Below, piece by piece: positions 25,301 through 33,822 of a DNA stretch of 64,000 bases (position 1 is the stretch's first letter; each line of letters opens with the position of its first letter). The notes below the pieces were generated by a model. It did not search any database, was not told the DNA's origin, and saw only the letters and a list, made by a program, of their open reading frames with translations. Source of the DNA: Streptomyces sp. NRRL B-1347 (GTDB lineage Bacteria; Actinomycetota; Actinomycetes; Streptomycetales; Streptomycetaceae); assembly GCF_000720325.1 (NCBI RefSeq), contig NZ_JOJM01000001.1, positions 124,001 to 188,000 on the forward strand, in the 5' to 3' direction. The position numbers and the translations under genes are program-made.

Positions 25301-28300
25301 CGTCTTGGCAGCCAGGCCCCGTTCGTCGTAGAAGGTGTCGGAGAGGATGCGGCCGCCGTCCGGGCCGACCGCCTGGGACTGGCGCTCGCGCAGGAAGCCG
25401 TCGTAGATGGTGTACGAGGCGATCTGGCCGCCGTTGTTGTTCAGGGTCTGGGTGCGGACCGCGACCGGCTTGCCCTCGTCCACGAAGTACGTGAACTCGT
25501 GACTCGGGGTCTGGCTGGTGCGGCGGTCGGGCAGCCACACCTTGGACGAGCGGCCGAGCGCGTCGTAGCTCAGCTCGGTGCGCTTGCCGTTGGTGTCCAC
25601 CGTGGCAGTCGGCTGACCGCGCAGCGGCTCCAGTTCCGTGACCGAAGTCTGCGCCGAGTCCGGATCGGCGGCCTTCGCCGGCGGCGTCGTCTCGGTGATT
25701 TTGGCCGCGAAGCCGGTGGCCGGGCTGTAACTGGTCGTGACGGTGCGGCCGTCCTTGCGCACGCTGCGGACAGGGTCGCCGCTGCCGGTGACCGTGACGT
25801 CAGCGGTCAGGTCGGTGGCCGTCAGCGGGCGTCCGTAGTCGTCGAACGTCGCGCCGGACTCCAGATAGGTGGCCTTGGAACCGTCGTGCTTCTTCAGCGT
25901 GGCGGTCGCCGTGACATCGCCCTTGGTCGGGGCCTCACCATAGGCACCGCCGTCGTAGGCGGTGCGTACGTCGGAGACCACGTCCTTGGCACGGTCCGGC
26001 TTGTCAGCGCACGCGCCCGTGACCGTCTCCACGCGCGACGGCAGCATCAGGATGTTCTTGTCGGCGTTGGTGGCGTACGTGGTGCGGGTGCACTGGTTGT
26101 CGGAAGCCGTGGTGCTGTCGCCGCGGTCGTCGACCTGCACGGGGCGGCCCGCGACGGTGTCGTACTCCGTCGAGACGGAGGTGGTGCGCCAGTCCTTGCC
26201 CGCGCCGTCGTCCAGCGAGGTCCAGGTCTTGCTGTGGGAGACACCGGTCAGGTTGGCGGTGACCGTGCCCCAGTCACGCACCTTCTTCGCCGTCTGGTGG
26301 TGCCAGGGGCGGTTCACGGTCTTGGACAGCACCTTGCCGCCCGGCCCTGAGTAGGCGACGGTCTTGTACTCAACACCGGCGGCCGACTCATGGTCGGTGA
26401 TCGGGTCGCCCTCGTCCTCGCCGAGCTTGACGTCGACGGACTTGGTGCCGCCGGAGGGTTCCTTGCGGTCGCCGTCCATGCCGCGCAGGAAGTAGGAGTC
26501 CTGCTGCGTCTTCAGCGCGTCGCCGCCGCCCTGGCCGCCCGTCTTCACGCGGACGTGTCCGTAGCCGCGCCACTGGGACCAGGTCTTGAACTTCTTCTTC
26601 GTCAGACCGTCGTCATCGTCGTAGTGCCAGGCCGCGTCGCCCAGGTAGTCGTACGTCGTGACGGCGTCGGGAGCGCCACCGGTGCGGTCGGTGGTGGTCG
26701 TGGAGGTGACCACGTACTTGTTGAACCACTGCTTCTCGGGGTCGTCCCCCGAGTCTCCGCCGATGTACTGGGGGAAGCAGCGGGTGGTGTTGGACTGCGG
26801 GGTGGGCAGTGCGTCCCACTTGCACGCCGGGGCCGAGTAGTTGACGTCGACCTGGCCGCCGGACTCGTCGGCGATCGTGGACAGGCGGTCCTTGATGAAC
26901 GGGGCGAACCCGTCGCCGATCTTGTCCAGGCGGTTTTCGAGCTGGGTGTAGGAGAAGGTGGTCCGCGGCAGCGTCACCGCGGGCTCGGCGGTGTGGCCGG
27001 TGCGCTCGACGGAACCGAGGAGCAACTGGTAGTCGACGTCTGCCTTGCCCCAGCGGTGGCGCAGCTTCCAGGAGTCGACCTTGCTGTACGTGTCACCCTT
27101 GAGGACCTGGGTGGTCACGCCCGTCAGGCGCTTGCGGGTGAAGAAGGACGGGGACAGGCGGCCCTTGTCGCACTTGCTGCCCGCCTTGCAGTTCAGGTCC
27201 CACGGCGTGTCGTACCAGTAGTAGGCGTCCTTCTCGATGTCCTTGCAGTCCGTCTTGCTGTCGACGATGCACCGCTCCGACGTGGTGAAGTCGACCTTGG
27301 CCAGCGGCTTGCCGCCGTACATGGAGGAGGACTTCAGGCCGTACTCGATGCGCTCGAGGGAGCCGCCGCGGGTGTAGGGAGTGTCGTCCTCGGCCTTGAG
27401 GTTGCGGCCGTAGGAGTTCTTCTCCTCGTCGTAGTAGTAGGCGATGGCGTTGCCGCGCGGATCGACGACGTAGTCGAGGTTCCAGCGCCAGGCCTGCTGG
27501 CACCAGGACTCGGCGAAGGAGTCCTTGTGGCAGGGCTCACCGCTGTCGTTGCCGAAGACCGGCACCGTCCACGCGGAGTTGGTGGCGGCCTTGCCGTCCT
27601 TCCAGCCGGGCAGGCGGTTGTAGCCGAAGTAGTACCGCACGCCCTCGGGGTCGGTCAGGCGCCAGTACTCGCCGTCGTCGTCACCGTTGCCGCGGTTGGT
27701 CGACGCGAGCTTCTTGATGCGGCTGCCGTCGTCCTGCTGGAACTTGAACTCGTCGTCCCCGGCCGGGACGAGCTCGCCGCCCTTGCCGTTGAACGTGATG
27801 AACGCGTTGTCGTAGTCCCAGCACTGGTCGCCGGGCTTGTTGCCGTCCGAGTTCTTCTGCCCGTCGTCGGCGCATCCCTTGTAGCGGCGCTCGATGTAGC
27901 CGGGCCACAGGTCGAAGCCGTCACCGACCCAGGAAGACTGGTTGTTCGTGTTGCCGGTGCGTCCGTCCATCGAGCCCGAGGAGTACGACAGGCCCACGTT
28001 CGGCTTCAGATCACCCGGTACTTCCGGTACCGGCATGTCGTACGACCAGGAGAAGTCACCGGTGCGCAGGTCCGTGTCCCACTTCGCTGACGGGGACAGC
28101 GAGGTCGCTTTGTAGTCGCTGTTCTTCCCGCCTTCCTCAGCGACCGCTGCCAGCACGGTCGGGCCGGAGGCGCGCAGGGTGACCGCGCTCGCGGTCAGGG
28201 TCTGCTTCTCGGTGTCGTTGACCGTGCGGACCGGCTTGCCGGTGCGGCACTTGTCCTTCGAGGGCGCGTCGAGGGCGCAGCCGGGCAGCTCGACCAGGGT

Positions 28301-28891
28301 GAGGCGGGAGGCGTAGCCGCCGCCGAAGGCCTCGGCGAAGCTGGAGTAGTCGACCTTCGTCTGGACCGTGCCGGCCTTGTCGGCCTTGCGGTCTCCGGAT
28401 TCGAGGGTGAACAGCAGGCCCTTGACGCCTGCTCGTTCGGCTGCCTTGCGGCTCAGTACGCGGGCCTCGACGCCGCCGCTCGCGGCGGGGCTGGGCTTGG
28501 TCGCGCTACGACTGGCGGAGCGGGCGGCAGCGGCCTTCGGAGCGCCGACGGACAGGGGCAGCCCCTGGGCCTTCTTGGGTGCGCCAGCGGCCTTCGGCGC
28601 GGCATCCGGGACGGTCACCACGGCGGAGCCGGGGCGCGGCCACGCGGCCTTGGGCTTCCGCGAGGGCGTCGTCGGCCCGTGGTCTGTCTTGCGCGGCTCG
28701 GTCTTGGCGCCGTCGCGGCCCGCGACGGGCTTCTCCGCCGAGGGAAGCCCGGGACGTCCGCCGCTGTCTGCGGTCGCCGTGGAAGTGGTGGCTGCTTGCA
28801 GCAGCGTGCCCACCATCACAGCGGACACCGCCACTGCCACTCTTCGCCGTAGCCCCTTGTGGCCACGGCGTGGTCTGGATATGCCGTTCAT
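22361..28891 (-). CDS. Secreted Rhs/YD-repeat polymorphic toxin
   Basis: 2176 residues from the ATG at 28889-28891. N-terminus has a long signal peptide (HKGLRRRVAVAVSAVMVGTL) and an Ala/Lys/Pro-rich linker to about 130. An SpvB/TcaC-like segment starts near 283 (SWSYDMPVPEVPGDLKPNVG). YD repeats fill about 1100-1860 (YDALGRSSK, YDDRGQVTK, YDNLGRATE). The Rhs core ends near 1880 with GYAYGNNSPLVYSDATGQ. A Gly-rich linker follows near 1930, and a last 93-residue tip (about 2084-2176) ends GGGHHGPGAYWRVVGPEGDL. The core forms a shell that encloses the toxin. The tip is unclassified here, perhaps a nuclease. The stop overlaps the immunity gene. Confidence 0.88.
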   Translation of the reverse strand: MNGISRPRRGHKGLRRRVAVAVSAVMVGTLLQAATTSTATADSGGRPGLPSAEKPVAGRDGAKTEPRKTDHGPTTPSRKPKAAWPRPGSAVVTVPDAAPKAAGAPKKAQGLPLSVGAPKAAAARSASRSATKPSPAASGGVEARVLSRKAAERAGVKGLLFTLESGDRKADKAGTVQTKVDYSSFAEAFGGGYASRLTLVELPGCALDAPSKDKCRTGKPVRTVNDTEKQTLTASAVTLRASGPTVLAAVAEEGGKNSDYKATSLSPSAKWDTDLRTGDFSWSYDMPVPEVPGDLKPNVGLSYSSGSMDGRTGNTNNQSSWVGDGFDLWPGYIERRYKGCADDGQKNSDGNKPGDQCWDYDNAFITFNGKGGELVPAGDDEFKFQQDDGSRIKKLASTNRGNGDDDGEYWRLTDPEGVRYYFGYNRLPGWKDGKAATNSAWTVPVFGNDSGEPCHKDSFAESWCQQAWRWNLDYVVDPRGNAIAYYYDEEKNSYGRNLKAEDDTPYTRGGSLERIEYGLKSSSMYGGKPLAKVDFTTSERCIVDSKTDCKDIEKDAYYWYDTPWDLNCKAGSKCDKGRLSPSFFTRKRLTGVTTQVLKGDTYSKVDSWKLRHRWGKADVDYQLLLGSVERTGHTAEPAVTLPRTTFSYTQLENRLDKIGDGFAPFIKDRLSTIADESGGQVDVNYSAPACKWDALPTPQSNTTRCFPQYIGGDSGDDPEKQWFNKYVVTSTTTTDRTGGAPDAVTTYDYLGDAAWHYDDDDGLTKKKFKTWSQWRGYGHVRVKTGGQGGGDALKTQQDSYFLRGMDGDRKEPSGGTKSVDVKLGEDEGDPITDHESAAGVEYKTVAYSGPGGKVLSKTVNRPWHHQTAKKVRDWGTVTANLTGVSHSKTWTSLDDGAGKDWRTTSVSTEYDTVAGRPVQVDDRGDSTTASDNQCTRTTYATNADKNILMLPSRVETVTGACADKPDRAKDVVSDVRTAYDGGAYGEAPTKGDVTATATLKKHDGSKATYLESGATFDDYGRPLTATDLTADVTVTGSGDPVRSVRKDGRTVTTSYSPATGFAAKITETTPPAKAADPDSAQTSVTELEPLRGQPTATVDTNGKRTELSYDALGRSSKVWLPDRRTSQTPSHEFTYFVDEGKPVAVRTQTLNNNGGQIASYTIYDGFLRERQSQAVGPDGGRILSDTFYDERGLAAKTFAPYYTEGNPNRDLFKPDNALSVESQTRTTYDGLGRPVELRQIAGNGDGGKVLATTKTIYGGDRTTVIPPEGDTAATTLTDARGRTTELRQHHKRSVEAEFDTTRYTYTPRGELEKVTDPAGNTWSYGYDQMGRQTSTDDPDKGKTTTTYDDRGQVTKTEDARETVLSHVYDNLGRATELREGSPTGELRAKWVYDTIDGAKGQLAESTRYVDGAAYTSKVTMLDSLYRPMKSAVVIPEKEGALAGTYQTGTQYLTSGLVGGISYSKAGSLPGGSYNTTYDKETLRPLSVLGDGLKADTSYSLTGKPLQYTLGTSGGKKIWATNTYEWGTQRLATSRVDREDQPGVDQHDTYRYDDAGNILSVSDVSRTGTDTQCFTYDYLRRLTEAWTQGDKACGTAPVGDKVGGPAPYWHSYTYDKAGNRLTETLHDTSGATGDNAKDTKRTYDYPKPGASQPHALTSVTTQQPGGTATKDSYGYDATGNTTTRTLRGDTQKLTWDAEGHLAKVTEPDASGNRKAKTKTTEYLYDTNGNRLIARTPTETTLYLGHTEVTLPKGASKAKATRYTPLGGGHEAVTADDGTVTFTTADHQGTGQLSIAGADLKLNQRRTLPFGGPRGEQPKAWPGTKTFVGGTDDTASTGLIHLGAREYDPTTGRFISVDPIMDLTDPQQMNGYAYGNNSPLVYSDATGQFSMLGVIDLMRSAKKLYNNAVSYFRSQRSDSSASPSFGGGGGGGGGRNIGGGYWGGSGSTSNALYTGGGGGRMTQTEFGFPFNPIPFPKPPTPKQFFSDLKDLVTPDVDSAKGCWDNPGANWDCGVTGAEVIPFGKMFKASAKAIAKAIKKAKKAEGVAGRAKKGAPSECDPDCPSSAASGERLRRDLSEKAGRLPGIRSADDIFDTPSALSGGVKPDQVRPFFSGQKGWREEGLGRGRNSGGGWVVREYTSRGDPTGRMLRWNPGGGHHGPGAYWRVVGPEGDLGGIIR

Positions 28892-28939
28892 TGAGTGATT
28901 CAGATCCCTTGTATGCCGTCGGTAGGGCGGCATGCCTGA

Positions 28940-28960
28940 CTGCCCGCCGCATGCGGGCAG
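28940..28960. repeat. Small hairpin in the Rhs leader
   Basis: CTGCCCGC (28940-28947) pairs with GCGGGCAG (28953-28960) around CGCAT. It lies about 50 bp before the Rhs start and may influence read-through or translation. Confidence 0.4.
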
Positions 28961-29000
28961 GGTCGGTGACGTTGAACAGGAACAGAAATGAAGTACGGGT

Positions 29001-29027
29001 GGTGGGCCCCGGCACGCGGGGCCCACC
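29001..29027 (-). terminator. Hairpin after the LamG gene
   Basis: GGTGGGCCCC (29001-29010) pairs with 29018-29027 around a 7-nt loop, 16 bp beyond the LamG stop on the minus strand. With no U-tract it may only attenuate read-through into the Rhs gene. Confidence 0.6.
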
Positions 29028-29042
29028 GTGCGAGCGGTCGGC

Positions 29043-32000
29043 TCAGTCGTCCGTGGGGACCTCGGTCGGAACGTCCATCGTTCGGTTCTCCATCCGCTGA
29101 ATCTGGGCGTCGGACAGAGCACCCTGGAAGACCCACACGTCATCGACGGTTCCGGGGAAGTACTCTCCCGATGCGCCGTCGGTCTTGGTGCGGCCGACCT
29201 GGAGCGACTTGGTCGCCTTGAAGGCCAGCGTGTCCTCCGACCAGGAGACGAGGTCCTGGCAGCCGGACTCGTCAGCCTCGCCGTCACCGTCGGCATCGCC
29301 GCATGCGACTTCCTGCAGCGCTCCGTTCACATACAGGCGGGCTTCCTTGGAGAACCCGTCGTAGACGACCGCGAGGTGATTCCACAGCCGCGCGTCGGTG
29401 AATTCGGTGTGGGCGATGCTCTTGACCGAGGCGTCGGAGTCGTCCTTGTCCGGGATGGCCAGCTCCCAGCGTCCCAAGCCCTCGGGGTCCTTCTTGTCGG
29501 GCACGAAGCGCACGGTGAACGCGCTCTGCCGGTTGCCCTCCGCGCTGACCAGCGCGACCTGGCGCTTGGGAAGCGCGGCCGCCCTGGCCCAGGCGGTCAC
29601 GGTGTAACTGGTGCTGGTCCCCACCGGTGCGCCGCTGGTCGCGGCGTAGCCACTGGTGCCGTTCAGGTCCAGGCCGTGATCGTCGACCATTCCCTCGCCG
29701 GCCTTGGCGCCGCCGTGCAGGTTCAGCGGCCGGTCCTCGTCGGAGGAGTCCGGTGTGGTGGCCGAGCTCGTGCCGGTCACGGTTTCGAAGTTCCAGCGGC
29801 CCTTGACCAGCGGGCGCTGCTTGAACATCTGCCGCACTTCGTCGGCCGATACGGGCCGGTCCAGCAGGCGCACGTCGTCGATGGTGCCGGGGAAGTGGTT
29901 CTTGAGCTGCCCGTCGTAGGAACCGGCACCGATGTACATGGACTGGTCGGCGTAGAACGCTCCGGCCAGCTTGGTGGAGCCGGCCTCGGATCCGTTCACG
30001 TACAGCGTCAGAGTGTCGGCGACCATGTCGTGCACGCCCACCAGATGGGCCCATTCACCGACGTAGGCCTGGTCGTCGTCGGCCTGCATGGCCCGGATGG
30101 GCTTGGCGTCAGCGGCATCGGAGGAGTACTGGTTGACCGCCCACCGGTTGTAGGCGGAGGAGTAGTACAGCTCGAAACCGGGCGCCTTCTTTCCTGCCTG
30201 CGCGGTGATGATCGCTGCCCCGTCCGGCTTCCTGCTGAGCTTGGCCCAGGCCGAGACGGTGAAGCTGCGCGAGGTGTTCACGTGCGGGCCGCTGTTCTTG
30301 CCGATCCGGGCGTAGCCGTCGCTGCCGTTGAACTTGGCCGCCTTGCCCGTCACGCCCTTCACGCCGGTGGTGACGCCGCCCTGGTATGCGGCCGGAAGCA
30401 CGCCGCCGTAGCCGGTGATCTCCTTCGCGTCCGCCTTCTCGTCCAGGTCGAAGACCGCGACCGCGGGGCGGCCGGGGTCACCGGCGCTCTCGTGCACGCG
30501 CAGCTTGTCGACCTCGTCCTGAGCGAGCGGCTTGTCGAACAGCTGTACCTCGTCGATCGCACCGGGGAAGAAGGCCGACGGCGTACCGCTGTAGGAAGCG
30601 GCACCCAGCTGGAAGCCGCGGCGGGCCTCCCACGGATCGGCGTATGCGGTCTTGCCGACCAACTTGCCGTCCACGTACAGCTCCAGGACGTCACGCGCCG
30701 AGTCGTAGGAGCCCACCAGGTGCGTCCACTTGTCCACGCTGACGCCGCCGGGCTTGTCCGCCATGACCCGGGCGATGCCCGCGTCAGGGGTGTCGGACTT
30801 GTACTGGTTGAACGCCCACCGGTCGTACTTCTGCGTGTAGTACAGCTCGAAGCCCGGGCTGTGGTTGCCCGGCTGGGTGGCGATCACCGCGGCGCCCTCG
30901 GGCATCTTCGACAGCTTGGCCCACGCCGAGATGGCGAAGCCGCGGCTGGTGTCCACGACCGGAAGGTCACTGGCGGCGTAGCCGTCGGTGCCGTTGAAGG
31001 ACACCGCCGAGCCGCGCGCACCGGTCGCCCCCGGTGTGACCCCACCGTGCAGCTGCGCGGTGCGCGGGGGCGTCGATCCCTTGGCCTCGCTCGCTCCCTT
31101 GGGCTCGTCCAGCGACCAGGAGGCACGGTCGGGCTGGCCTGCCTTGACCCGGAACTCGTACGTATGGATCTCGCTGCCGTTGCCGGCCGCGTCGAAGGAC
31201 TGCGCGGTGATGAAGTTCGGACCCGCCTCGGCAGGCAGCGCCGACAGCGTCTTGGCCGCACCGCCCGTTGTGGTGATCTTGTTCTTCGAACTGGGGTTGA
31301 CATTGATGCCGTACCGGTAGGACGTCACGTCCTTCTCGGCGGCGTTCAGCTCGAACTTCCCGTACTTGCCCACCCCGTCGTACCACGGGTCCTCCGGGTC
31401 TTCCGAGTCGGAGGCCGGGTAGTCGCCCGAGGTGATCGAAGGCCCCTTGGGGACCTTGGTGTCGTGGATGAAGTAGCAGGCGGTCGGGTCTCCCGCGTAG
31501 GACCACGGCGAGTACTGAGCCCCGTCGTAGACCCGTGCGTACCAATTGATCTGCTTGTTCTCCGGAATCGACCCGGGCAGGCTGACGGAGAAGCCAGAAC
31601 CGGACTTCTTGAAGGTGGTGCGGTCCGGCTTCCAGCTGCCGGTCTTGCCGTTGCCGGCATCCCACTTGGCCTGGAACTGCACCGAGACCTTGTCCCCGTC
31701 GGGGTCCTTCACGTTCTTGGCCCGGATCTTCCCGAGCGTCCTCACCCGCGGTGCGCTGCCCGGCTTCGCGCAGACGCCTCCGTACTCCATGCGCAGCTGC
31801 GCCATCTTCAGCTGCGACGGCGGGCGGTTGTACTTCACCCGCAAGAACGCCTTGTCCGAGAAGCGCTTCCAGCCGTACGCGTCGGACTCGCTGCCGGCCC
31901 GCAGGCCGAACGTCATCGTCGACGCCTTGTCGTCGGCCGCGGACTGCAGGGCCGACTTCACCGAGAACTCCGCGTCCTTGGCCGCACAGCCTTCAGCTCC

Positions 32001-33323
32001 GTGGGCGAAGGACTTAGAGGACAGCTCCTTCTTCCAGAACCCGGAAGCGTTCTGCGAGTTCCACGTCGTCGACGAGGAGATGTCCTTGGTCTGCCACAGC
32101 TCCACCGAGCGGTCCGAGCAGGAAGCCGACCAAGTGTTCCTCACCACGAACTCTGCCGAGAGGATCGACTTGCCCGCGAACTTCGACACCGGAATGCGGT
32201 AGAAGAGCCGCTTGGTGTCATGAGGCATGCAGTAGTACCAGTTGCAGTACCCCATGCCCGCGTTGTTCTCGCCGTTGAACTTCCACTGCGGCGAGTCGGC
32301 CCAGTACTTCGACGCCATCGTCCACGCGGACGTCCGCGGCGAGTACCACTGCGGGTCGATGAACACCGGATAGGTCGTGCCCTTGCCCTTCAGCACGTCC
32401 TCGTCCGGGGTCAGCACCAGCTCCTTGCCGCTCTCGGGGACCTCCACGCCCACGGGTGCGAGCTTGCCGGACTCCGCCGCTGCGGGCTCCGAGGTCTGCT
32501 GCTGGGCGGCACTGCGCAGCGCCTTGGCCCGCGTCCCGGTGGTCTTCTGCTTGGCCGGGGCGTCGCCCTGGCTTGAGTCCCACATCATCGGACGCGGGGC
32601 CTCGAACACCGCTCCCTGCGCGCCCTTGTCCGACGCCTCGAGTCCGCCCTCGGCGGTCTCCTTCACGTCCATGCCGTCGGCCGCGAGCTTCAGCCGCACC
32701 GCGGCGAGTTCCGGGCTGGCGGCCGCCTTGGCGGACTTGACGACGAGAAGCTGGGTGAAACCGTCCTCCTGCGCTCCCATCCGCAGGTCTACGTCCGGCA
32801 GCACGTTCTCGTACGTGGCAGTACTGCCGTCGAGCGTGGGCTCGGGCAGCTTCTCAGGCCAGGAGAGGGCAAGCTCGCGGCCGGCCTTCGTCATCCGTAC
32901 CAGCGGCTCGTCCCCACCGCCGGAGAACTCCAGCCCTACCGTGGTCACCTTCGGAGCCACCGCGCCATCTGCGGCTTTCACAAGACCGGTATCGACAGAC
33001 TTCCAGCCGCCGTCCACCCGGGCCCGTACGGGACGCACATACTCCCGAGCTTCCAGATTCCCGTCAGCGGTGGCGTAGACATCGCTCGACTCACCGCGCA
33101 TGGACGTCACTTCGACCGGCTTGCCGGTGCGCTTCGCCTCGTCCTGAGCGGCTTCTGTCGTGGCCGCCCCGTCAGGTGTGCCTGTACTCGTGGTTCTTGT
33201 TGCCGTCTCACCTGGCGCAGCCGGATCCGCTTGCGCGACCGGTGCGGCACCCGCCAACAAGGCTCCGGTCAAGAGCCCTGTCAGCGTCCCTGTAACTCCG
33301 CGCGAGCGCGCGCGTCTCCACAT
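29043..33323 (-). CDS. Secreted DNRLRE / triple LamG-domain protein, Rhs partner
   Basis: 1426 residues with a signal peptide (GVTGTLTGLLTGALLAGAAP, cleavage near VAQADPA). Residues about 300-480 form a DNRLRE-type region (FIDPQWYSPRTSAWTMASKY, RLFYRIPVSKFAGKSILSAE). Then come a Cys-bearing fibronectin-like stretch and three LamG/concanavalin-like jelly rolls at about 760-930, 960-1140 and 1180-1400, each with FNGxDGYA or LNGTSGYA, ISAWAKL-type strands, ELYVDGKLV and a FPGTIDDV ending. LamG domains bind glycans or proteins. Genes of this kind commonly sit directly before Rhs genes in Streptomyces, and the protein may help surface display or target recognition. The exact role is unknown. Confidence 0.85.
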   Translation of the reverse strand: MWRRARSRGVTGTLTGLLTGALLAGAAPVAQADPAAPGETATRTTSTGTPDGAATTEAAQDEAKRTGKPVEVTSMRGESSDVYATADGNLEAREYVRPVRARVDGGWKSVDTGLVKAADGAVAPKVTTVGLEFSGGGDEPLVRMTKAGRELALSWPEKLPEPTLDGSTATYENVLPDVDLRMGAQEDGFTQLLVVKSAKAAASPELAAVRLKLAADGMDVKETAEGGLEASDKGAQGAVFEAPRPMMWDSSQGDAPAKQKTTGTRAKALRSAAQQQTSEPAAAESGKLAPVGVEVPESGKELVLTPDEDVLKGKGTTYPVFIDPQWYSPRTSAWTMASKYWADSPQWKFNGENNAGMGYCNWYYCMPHDTKRLFYRIPVSKFAGKSILSAEFVVRNTWSASCSDRSVELWQTKDISSSTTWNSQNASGFWKKELSSKSFAHGAEGCAAKDAEFSVKSALQSAADDKASTMTFGLRAGSESDAYGWKRFSDKAFLRVKYNRPPSQLKMAQLRMEYGGVCAKPGSAPRVRTLGKIRAKNVKDPDGDKVSVQFQAKWDAGNGKTGSWKPDRTTFKKSGSGFSVSLPGSIPENKQINWYARVYDGAQYSPWSYAGDPTACYFIHDTKVPKGPSITSGDYPASDSEDPEDPWYDGVGKYGKFELNAAEKDVTSYRYGINVNPSSKNKITTTGGAAKTLSALPAEAGPNFITAQSFDAAGNGSEIHTYEFRVKAGQPDRASWSLDEPKGASEAKGSTPPRTAQLHGGVTPGATGARGSAVSFNGTDGYAASDLPVVDTSRGFAISAWAKLSKMPEGAAVIATQPGNHSPGFELYYTQKYDRWAFNQYKSDTPDAGIARVMADKPGGVSVDKWTHLVGSYDSARDVLELYVDGKLVGKTAYADPWEARRGFQLGAASYSGTPSAFFPGAIDEVQLFDKPLAQDEVDKLRVHESAGDPGRPAVAVFDLDEKADAKEITGYGGVLPAAYQGGVTTGVKGVTGKAAKFNGSDGYARIGKNSGPHVNTSRSFTVSAWAKLSRKPDGAAIITAQAGKKAPGFELYYSSAYNRWAVNQYSSDAADAKPIRAMQADDDQAYVGEWAHLVGVHDMVADTLTLYVNGSEAGSTKLAGAFYADQSMYIGAGSYDGQLKNHFPGTIDDVRLLDRPVSADEVRQMFKQRPLVKGRWNFETVTGTSSATTPDSSDEDRPLNLHGGAKAGEGMVDDHGLDLNGTSGYAATSGAPVGTSTSYTVTAWARAAALPKRQVALVSAEGNRQSAFTVRFVPDKKDPEGLGRWELAIPDKDDSDASVKSIAHTEFTDARLWNHLAVVYDGFSKEARLYVNGALQEVACGDADGDGEADESGCQDLVSWSEDTLAFKATKSLQVGRTKTDGASGEYFPGTVDDVWVFQGALSDAQIQRMENRTMDVPTEVPTDD

Positions 33324-33704
33324 ACTGAACCCGTTTCAGACACAAAGATGAAGATTCCCTTAATGGGTAATCAGGCGACGACCCTATGCAGCGAAGGTCC
33401 CTGGTTTGGCTGGGTCGTACGGGCATTAGGGGTTTATCGGGCGGCCTTGATGTGGCATTGATCATGGTTGCCCCCCGTGCGGGGGTAACTGGATAACATT
33501 CGCAAAACGCAAGAATGCTGAATAATGCGCCACGCTATGAGCGGCGTACTCTCCTGGCCTGGACCGGGTCACGGACCTGGGGTCACTGGTAGTCGCCGCG
33601 GTCCGTCCGGGTGGTGCGGGGTGGCAAGTGCCCCGGAAGGTCCCAATGCAGAGATGCCCCCCGAGTCGGTGCCGCTCCTCGTAGCAGGATTTCGCGCCAC
33701 CCCG
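33324..33704. other. Intergenic region at the right end of the island
   Basis: Contains the LamG promoter region and an AT-richer patch at 33486-33535. A short hairpin CCCCC-GTGC-GGGGG lies at 33472-33485. No intact gene is visible. Confidence 0.45.
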
Positions 33705-33710
33705 TAACGT
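33705..33710 (+). promoter_or_regulatory. Leaderless-type -10 before the dppA leader ORF
   Basis: TAACGT lies eight bases before the ATG at 33719. Spacing and layout are the same as TACGGT-N8-ATG at the left end of the island. Confidence 0.4.
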
Positions 33711-33718
33711 GGCAGGGC

Positions 33719-33811
33719 ATGAAGATCCCCGTCACTGCCGCACGTTGTCGCGAACTGCTGTCACGGTGTCGACCGAACACTCCTGACCTGCGACGGGACG
33801 GCGTGTCATGA
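33719..33811 (+). CDS. 30-codon leader ORF overlapping the dppA start
   Basis: Reads MKIPVTAARCRELLSRCRPN, then TPDLRRDGVS and a stop that overlaps the dppA ATG (ATGA). Its first ten bases, ATGAAGATCC, equal the first ten of dppA and of the left island repeat. It may be a by-product of element insertion that now feeds ribosomes into dppA by coupling. It has no domain of its own. Confidence 0.4.
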   Translation: MKIPVTAARCRELLSRCRPNTPDLRRDGVS

Positions 33812-33822
33812 AGATCCTCATC
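33807..33822 (+). repeat. Right copy of 16-bp island-flanking direct repeat (attR candidate)
   Basis: CATGAAGATCCTCATC, identical to 19610-19625. It contains the dppA start codon and codons 2-5, so the element would have integrated into the 5' end of a protein-coding gene while regenerating it. Confidence 0.6.

Noticed and set aside
23009..26350. 1113-codon plus-strand frame antisense to the Rhs gene
   Set aside because: Composition is a mirror of the YD repeats; no start signal and no known fold.
29028..32576. 1182-codon plus-strand frame antisense to the LamG gene
   Set aside because: Same reason: shadow of a conserved coding frame.
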